DNA from: Gammaproteobacteria bacterium RBG_16_57_12
GTDB taxonomy: Bacteria > Pseudomonadota > Gammaproteobacteria > RBG-16-57-12
Direction: 5' to 3'
DNA: 8,163 nt
NCBI GenBank assembly: GCA_001801365.1
Contig: MGXL01000146.1
Span: 8,298 to 16,460, forward strand
Shown here piece after piece: positions 6,127 through 8,163 of this stretch; the stretch's first letter is position 1; the number at the start of each line of letters is the position of its first letter. The notes beneath the pieces were generated by a model. That model made no database searches, was not told the origin of the DNA, and was given only the letters and a program-made list of their open reading frames with translations. Both the position numbers and the translations under genes were made by a program.

Positions 6127-6882
6127 ATGCGTCGTCCGTTGGTCGCTGGCAACTGGAAAATGAATGGCAACCTGAAGAGCATCCATGCCCTGGTGGAGGA
6201 GCTCAAGCGGGGCATTGACCAGGTCGGGGAGGTGGATGTCGCCGTCATGCCGCCTTTTGTGTATATCCCCGAAGTCACCCGGCTGCTGAAAGACTCGCGC
6301 ATCGCAGTGGGAGCGCAGAACATGAGCCGGCATGCGGCCGGCGCCTTTACCGGGGAGGTTTCCGGAGAAATGCTCAAGGAGTTCGGCTGCCGCTATGCCA
6401 TTATCGGACACTCCGAGCGCCGGGCCAATTATGGTGAAACCGACGAAAAGGCGGCGCGCAAGGTCGTCGGAGTCAAAGAGCGCGGGCTGATCCCGATACT
6501 CTGCGTAGGCGAAACGCTCATGGAGCATGAGCGCGGCAATACCTACGGCGTGGTGAAACGCCAGGTGGATGCCGTACTCGATTTTTTCGGGGTCGAGATG
6601 TTCCGGGGCACCGTGATTGCCTATGAACCGGTGTGGGCAATCGGCACAGGCAAGACCGCCACCCCCGAAATTGCGCAGTCGGTGCATTCCTTCATTCGCG
6701 ACCGGCTGGCCGAGCGCAACGAAGCCATCGCCAATGAAGTCCGGATCATATACGGCGGGAGTGTCAAGGCGTCCAACGCTGCCGCACTGTTTGCCATGCC
6801 GGATATCGATGGCGGCCTGGTAGGCGGGGCATCGCTGGATGCCAGGGAATTTCTGTCCATCTGCAAAGCAGCCGCTCAATAA
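6127..6882 (+). CDS. tpiA: Triosephosphate isomerase
   Basis: A 251-residue TIM-barrel enzyme (E. coli 255) that interconverts dihydroxyacetone phosphate and glyceraldehyde 3-phosphate in glycolysis and gluconeogenesis. Active-site residues are all present: N9 and K11 in G-N-W-K-M-N, H95 in I-I-G-H-S-E-R-R (92-99), E167 in A-Y-E-P-V-W (165-170), flexible loop 6 A-I-G-T-G-K (171-176), Y-G-G-S-V (209-213) and the phosphate-binding G-G-A-S (233-236). ATG 6127 matches the family N-terminus (M-R-R-P-L-V) and has AAGGGGA (6116-6122) 4 nt upstream; GTG 6124 is in frame but too close to that site. Placement between glmM and secG is seen in Pseudomonas and other gammaproteobacteria but not in E. coli. 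secG follows after 29 nt. Confidence 0.98.
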   Translation: MRRPLVAGNWKMNGNLKSIHALVEELKRGIDQVGEVDVAVMPPFVYIPEVTRLLKDSRIAVGAQNMSRHAAGAFTGEVSGEMLKEFGCRYAIIGHSERRANYGETDEKAARKVVGVKERGLIPILCVGETLMEHERGNTYGVVKRQVDAVLDFFGVEMFRGTVIAYEPVWAIGTGKTATPEIAQSVHSFIRDRLAERNEAIANEVRIIYGGSVKASNAAALFAMPDIDGGLVGGASLDAREFLSICKAAAQ

Positions 6883-6911
6883 ACAGACACTTAGGATTCA
6901 GGTTAACAACT

Positions 6912-7280
6912 ATGGTTTCAGTCATCTTGATCATCCATGTATTAGTGGCGGCGGCCCTGATCGGCTTGGTATTGTTACAGCATGGCAAAGGCGCCGATGC
7001 CGGCGCCGCCTTTGGCAGCGGTGCATCGGCTACTGTGTTCGGCAGTCGTGGCTCCGGCTCGTTTTTATCCAGAATGACGGCAGGATTGGCGGCAGTGTTC
7101 TTCATCACCAGCCTGACGCTCGCCTACCTGTCCGGCAACCGTACCGCCGCGGTTAGCGTGGTGGATAAAGTCGAGATGCCCGCCGCCAGTGCGGATAAGC
7201 CATCTGTTCCGGCAGAGCAGGCTGTTCCCAGGGCGGACGTCCCCAGTCTCGGCGAGACGACCGTGGGCGCCGGTCAATAA
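6912..7280 (+). CDS. secG: Preprotein translocase subunit SecG
   Basis: A 122-residue inner-membrane protein, the small accessory subunit of the SecYEG channel that stimulates SecA-driven export. TM1 (about 3-22) is followed by the conserved cytoplasmic loop V-L-L-Q-x-G-K-G-A-D-A-G-A-A-F-G-S-G (20-37 region) with S-x-T-V-F-G-S-R-G further on, then TM2 (about 54-74). The remaining roughly 48 residues form an Ala/Pro/Val-rich tail, probably periplasmic and disordered, of the variable kind seen in this family. ATG 6912 has an AGG (6900-6902) 9 nt upstream. The gene is 29 nt after tpiA, and the tRNA-Leu gene begins 9 nt after its stop, so the tRNA is probably processed from the secG transcript, as with E. 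coli secG-leuU. Confidence 0.95.
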   Translation: MVSVILIIHVLVAAALIGLVLLQHGKGADAGAAFGSGASATVFGSRGSGSFLSRMTAGLAAVFFITSLTLAYLSGNRTAAVSVVDKVEMPAASADKPSVPAEQAVPRADVPSLGETTVGAGQ

Positions 7281-7289
7281 AGACATAAT

Positions 7290-7374
7290 GCCGATGTGGT
7301 GAAATTGGTAGACACGCCGTCTTGAGGGGGCGGTGGCGCAAGCCATGCCGGTTCGAGTCCGGCCATCGGCACCA
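7290..7374 (+). tRNA. leuU: tRNA-Leu (anticodon GAG)
   Basis: An 85-nt class II tRNA with the CCA encoded (7372-7374). The acceptor stem pairs GCCGATG (7290-7296) with CATCGGC (7364-7370). The D stem is GTG/CAC (7299-7301, 7313-7315). The anticodon stem CCGTC/GGCGG (7317-7321, 7329-7333) includes one G-U pair and holds the loop TTGAGGG with anticodon GAG at 7324-7326. The long variable arm is TGGC-GCAA-GCCA (7334-7345), a 4-bp stem capped by a GNRA tetraloop. The T arm is GCCGG-TTCGAGT-CCGGC (7347-7363). It reads CUC and CUU leucine codons. Position matches E. coli leuU after secG. Confidence 0.98.
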
Positions 7375-7440
7375 AATTCAGGTAATTTAAACACACATTA
7401 TCCAGATGATTTGCGCTGGGTTCCCCGGTTGGGTTTTGAG

Positions 7441-7470
7441 TTGACTTTTTTACTGGGCTTAGCCTAGACT
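7441..7470 (+). promoter_or_regulatory. Candidate sigma-70 promoter of the nuo operon
   Basis: TTGACT (7441-7446; five of six -35 matches) and TAGACT (7465-7470; four of six -10 matches) are 18 nt apart. Transcription would start near 7477, giving an A/T-rich leader of about 80 nt before nuoA. This is the best promoter match in the window and lies in the 182-nt gap between tRNA-Leu and nuoA, where a promoter is expected. Confidence 0.5.
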
Positions 7471-7559
7471 CGAAGCTCCTTAAAATACAATAAATAAAAA
7501 AATGCCCAGGGAATTGCTGTCAGAACAGGGCCGATAACTAAAACGAAAAGTAGGTAATG

Positions 7560-7916
7560 ATGCTGGAAAATTATCTGCCCATACTCATATTCCTTGTGCT
7601 TGGTGTCTTCTTCGGAGCGGCACCGATTCTTCTTAGTTATCTCGTCGGCCCCCACAAACCCGATAGCGAAAAATTATCGCCTTATGAGTGCGGTTTCGAG
7701 GCCTTTGAAGATTCGCGCATGAAATTCGATGTCCGGTTCTATCTTGTTGCCATTCTGTTTATCATTTTCGATCTGGAAATCGCCTTTTTATTTCCCTGGG
7801 CCGTGGTATTGAATGATATCGGCTGGTTTGGCTTCCTGGCCATGGTGGTCTTCCTCGGGATTCTGGTGATTGGCTTCATTTACGAATGGCGCAAGGGAGC
7901 TTTGGAGTGGGAATAG
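7560..7916 (+). CDS. nuoA: NADH-quinone oxidoreductase subunit A
   Basis: A 118-residue membrane subunit of complex I (ND3 homologue), located at the junction of the membrane arm and the quinone site. Three helices are visible: about 6-28, 58-80 and 88-108. The loop after TM1 carries P-Y-E-C-G-F-E (41-47), holding the conserved cysteine C44 that corresponds to the ND3 loop cysteine. TM2 contains the conserved acidic pair in F-D-L-E-I-A-F (70-76: D71, E73), followed by P-W-A. The tail ends in [10 protein letters not shown]. Two ATG codons are adjacent (7557, 7560); 7560 was chosen because GTAGG (7550-7554) is then 5 nt away rather than 2, and family proteins usually begin M-L-x-N-Y. It is the first gene of the nuo operon and overlaps nuoB by 10 nt. 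Confidence 0.96.
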   Translation: MLENYLPILIFLVLGVFFGAAPILLSYLVGPHKPDSEKLSPYECGFEAFEDSRMKFDVRFYLVAILFIIFDLEIAFLFPWAVVLNDIGWFGFLAMVVFLGILVIGFIYEWRKGALEWE

Positions 7917-8163
7917 AAGGCATCCTGAAAGAAGGGGTGGTTACCACCACCGCCGACAAGCTGATCAACTGGGCGCGTACCGGCTCCCTGTGGCCGATGA
8001 CCTTTGGCCTGGCCTGCTGCGCGGTGGAAATGATGCATGCCGGTGCCTCCCGCTATGATCTGGATCGCTTCGGCGTCATTTTCCGGCCGAGTCCGCGTCA
8101 GTCGGATGTCATGATTGTTGCCGGGACCCTGGTGAACAAAATGGCGCCCGCGTTACGCAAGGT
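7907..8163 (+). CDS. nuoB: NADH-quinone oxidoreductase subunit B (5' part)
   Basis: The first 85 codons of NuoB, cut by the window end. NuoB is the peripheral-arm subunit that binds [4Fe-4S] cluster N2, the last electron carrier before ubiquinone. Visible are [21 protein letters not shown] (22-42) with the tandem cysteines C37-C38 that ligate N2, then R-x-D-x-D-R-F-G (49-56) and [16 protein letters not shown] (59-74). The other two cluster cysteines lie beyond the window. The start is GTG 7907 in a frame different from nuoA, supported by AAGGGAG (7893-7899) at a 7-nt spacer and by the family N-terminus (M-G-I-E-G). The 10-nt overlap with nuoA suggests translational coupling. Confidence 0.96.
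   Translation, partial: MGIEGILKEGVVTTTADKLINWARTGSLWPMTFGLACCAVEMMHAGASRYDLDRFGVIFRPSPRQSDVMIVAGTLVNKMAPALRK

Noticed and set aside
7416..7437. Possible weak terminator after tRNA-Leu (CTGGG with CCCGG, then TTTT)
   Set aside because: Only five pairs, one of them G-U, with a three-base loop, and the short T tract is separated from the stem by several bases. Too weak to call.
7453..7509. Inverted repeat CTGGGC (7453-7458) and GCCCAG (7504-7509) flanking the nuo promoter -10 region
   Set aside because: Six bases at 45 nt separation is expected by chance, and no operator-like symmetry surrounds it.
7870..8058. A 62-codon plus-strand open frame at the nuoA-nuoB junction
   Set aside because: It is out of frame with nuoA and nuoB, which are both clear by conserved residues here.

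Overview
The window is a chromosomal housekeeping region of a gammaproteobacterium with moderately high GC. The order greA (3' end) – DUF4149 gene – yhbY (minus) – small membrane protein – rlmE – ftsH – folP – glmM – tpiA – secG – tRNA-Leu(GAG) – nuoA – nuoB extends the Escherichia coli greA/yhbY/rlmE/ftsH/folP/glmM/secG/leuU neighbourhood. Having tpiA between glmM and secG, and the nuo (complex I) operon after the tRNA, recalls Chromatiales, Legionella-like and Xanthomonas-like gammaproteobacteria. This placement rests on remembered gene order and protein similarity; no search was run. There are no mobile elements, CRISPR arrays, phage genes or signs of recent transfer.

Layout. Bases 1-44 hold the last codons of greA, followed by a clear intrinsic terminator (75-108). 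A four-helix DUF4149 membrane protein (130-594) converges on and overlaps yhbY (566-871, minus). Four bases separate the yhbY start from a divergent gene for an unrecognised 97-residue two-helix membrane protein (876-1169), which overlaps rlmE (1156-1779) by 14 nt. A 51-nt gap with a possible extended -10 promoter leads to ftsH (TTG start, 1831-3777), then folP and glmM at short spacing. A 113-nt gap with a weak promoter candidate and an A/T-rich hairpin precedes tpiA, then secG, with tRNA-Leu only 9 nt after the secG stop. A 182-nt gap carries a plausible sigma-70 promoter for nuoA and nuoB, the latter cut by the window end.

Functions. RlmE (23S rRNA 2'-O-methylation) and YhbY (ribosome assembly) serve the ribosome. 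FtsH and SecG serve membrane protein quality control and export. FolP makes a folate precursor, GlmM a cell-wall precursor, and TpiA works in glycolysis. NuoA and NuoB begin complex I.

I see no new biological system. The observation most worth checking is a strong terminator-shaped hairpin with a seven-T tract inside the 5' coding part of folP (3863-3901), just downstream of an ambiguous folP translation start. It could act as a translation-sensitive attenuator between ftsH and folP-glmM, or be a by-product of codon choice in a conserved motif.
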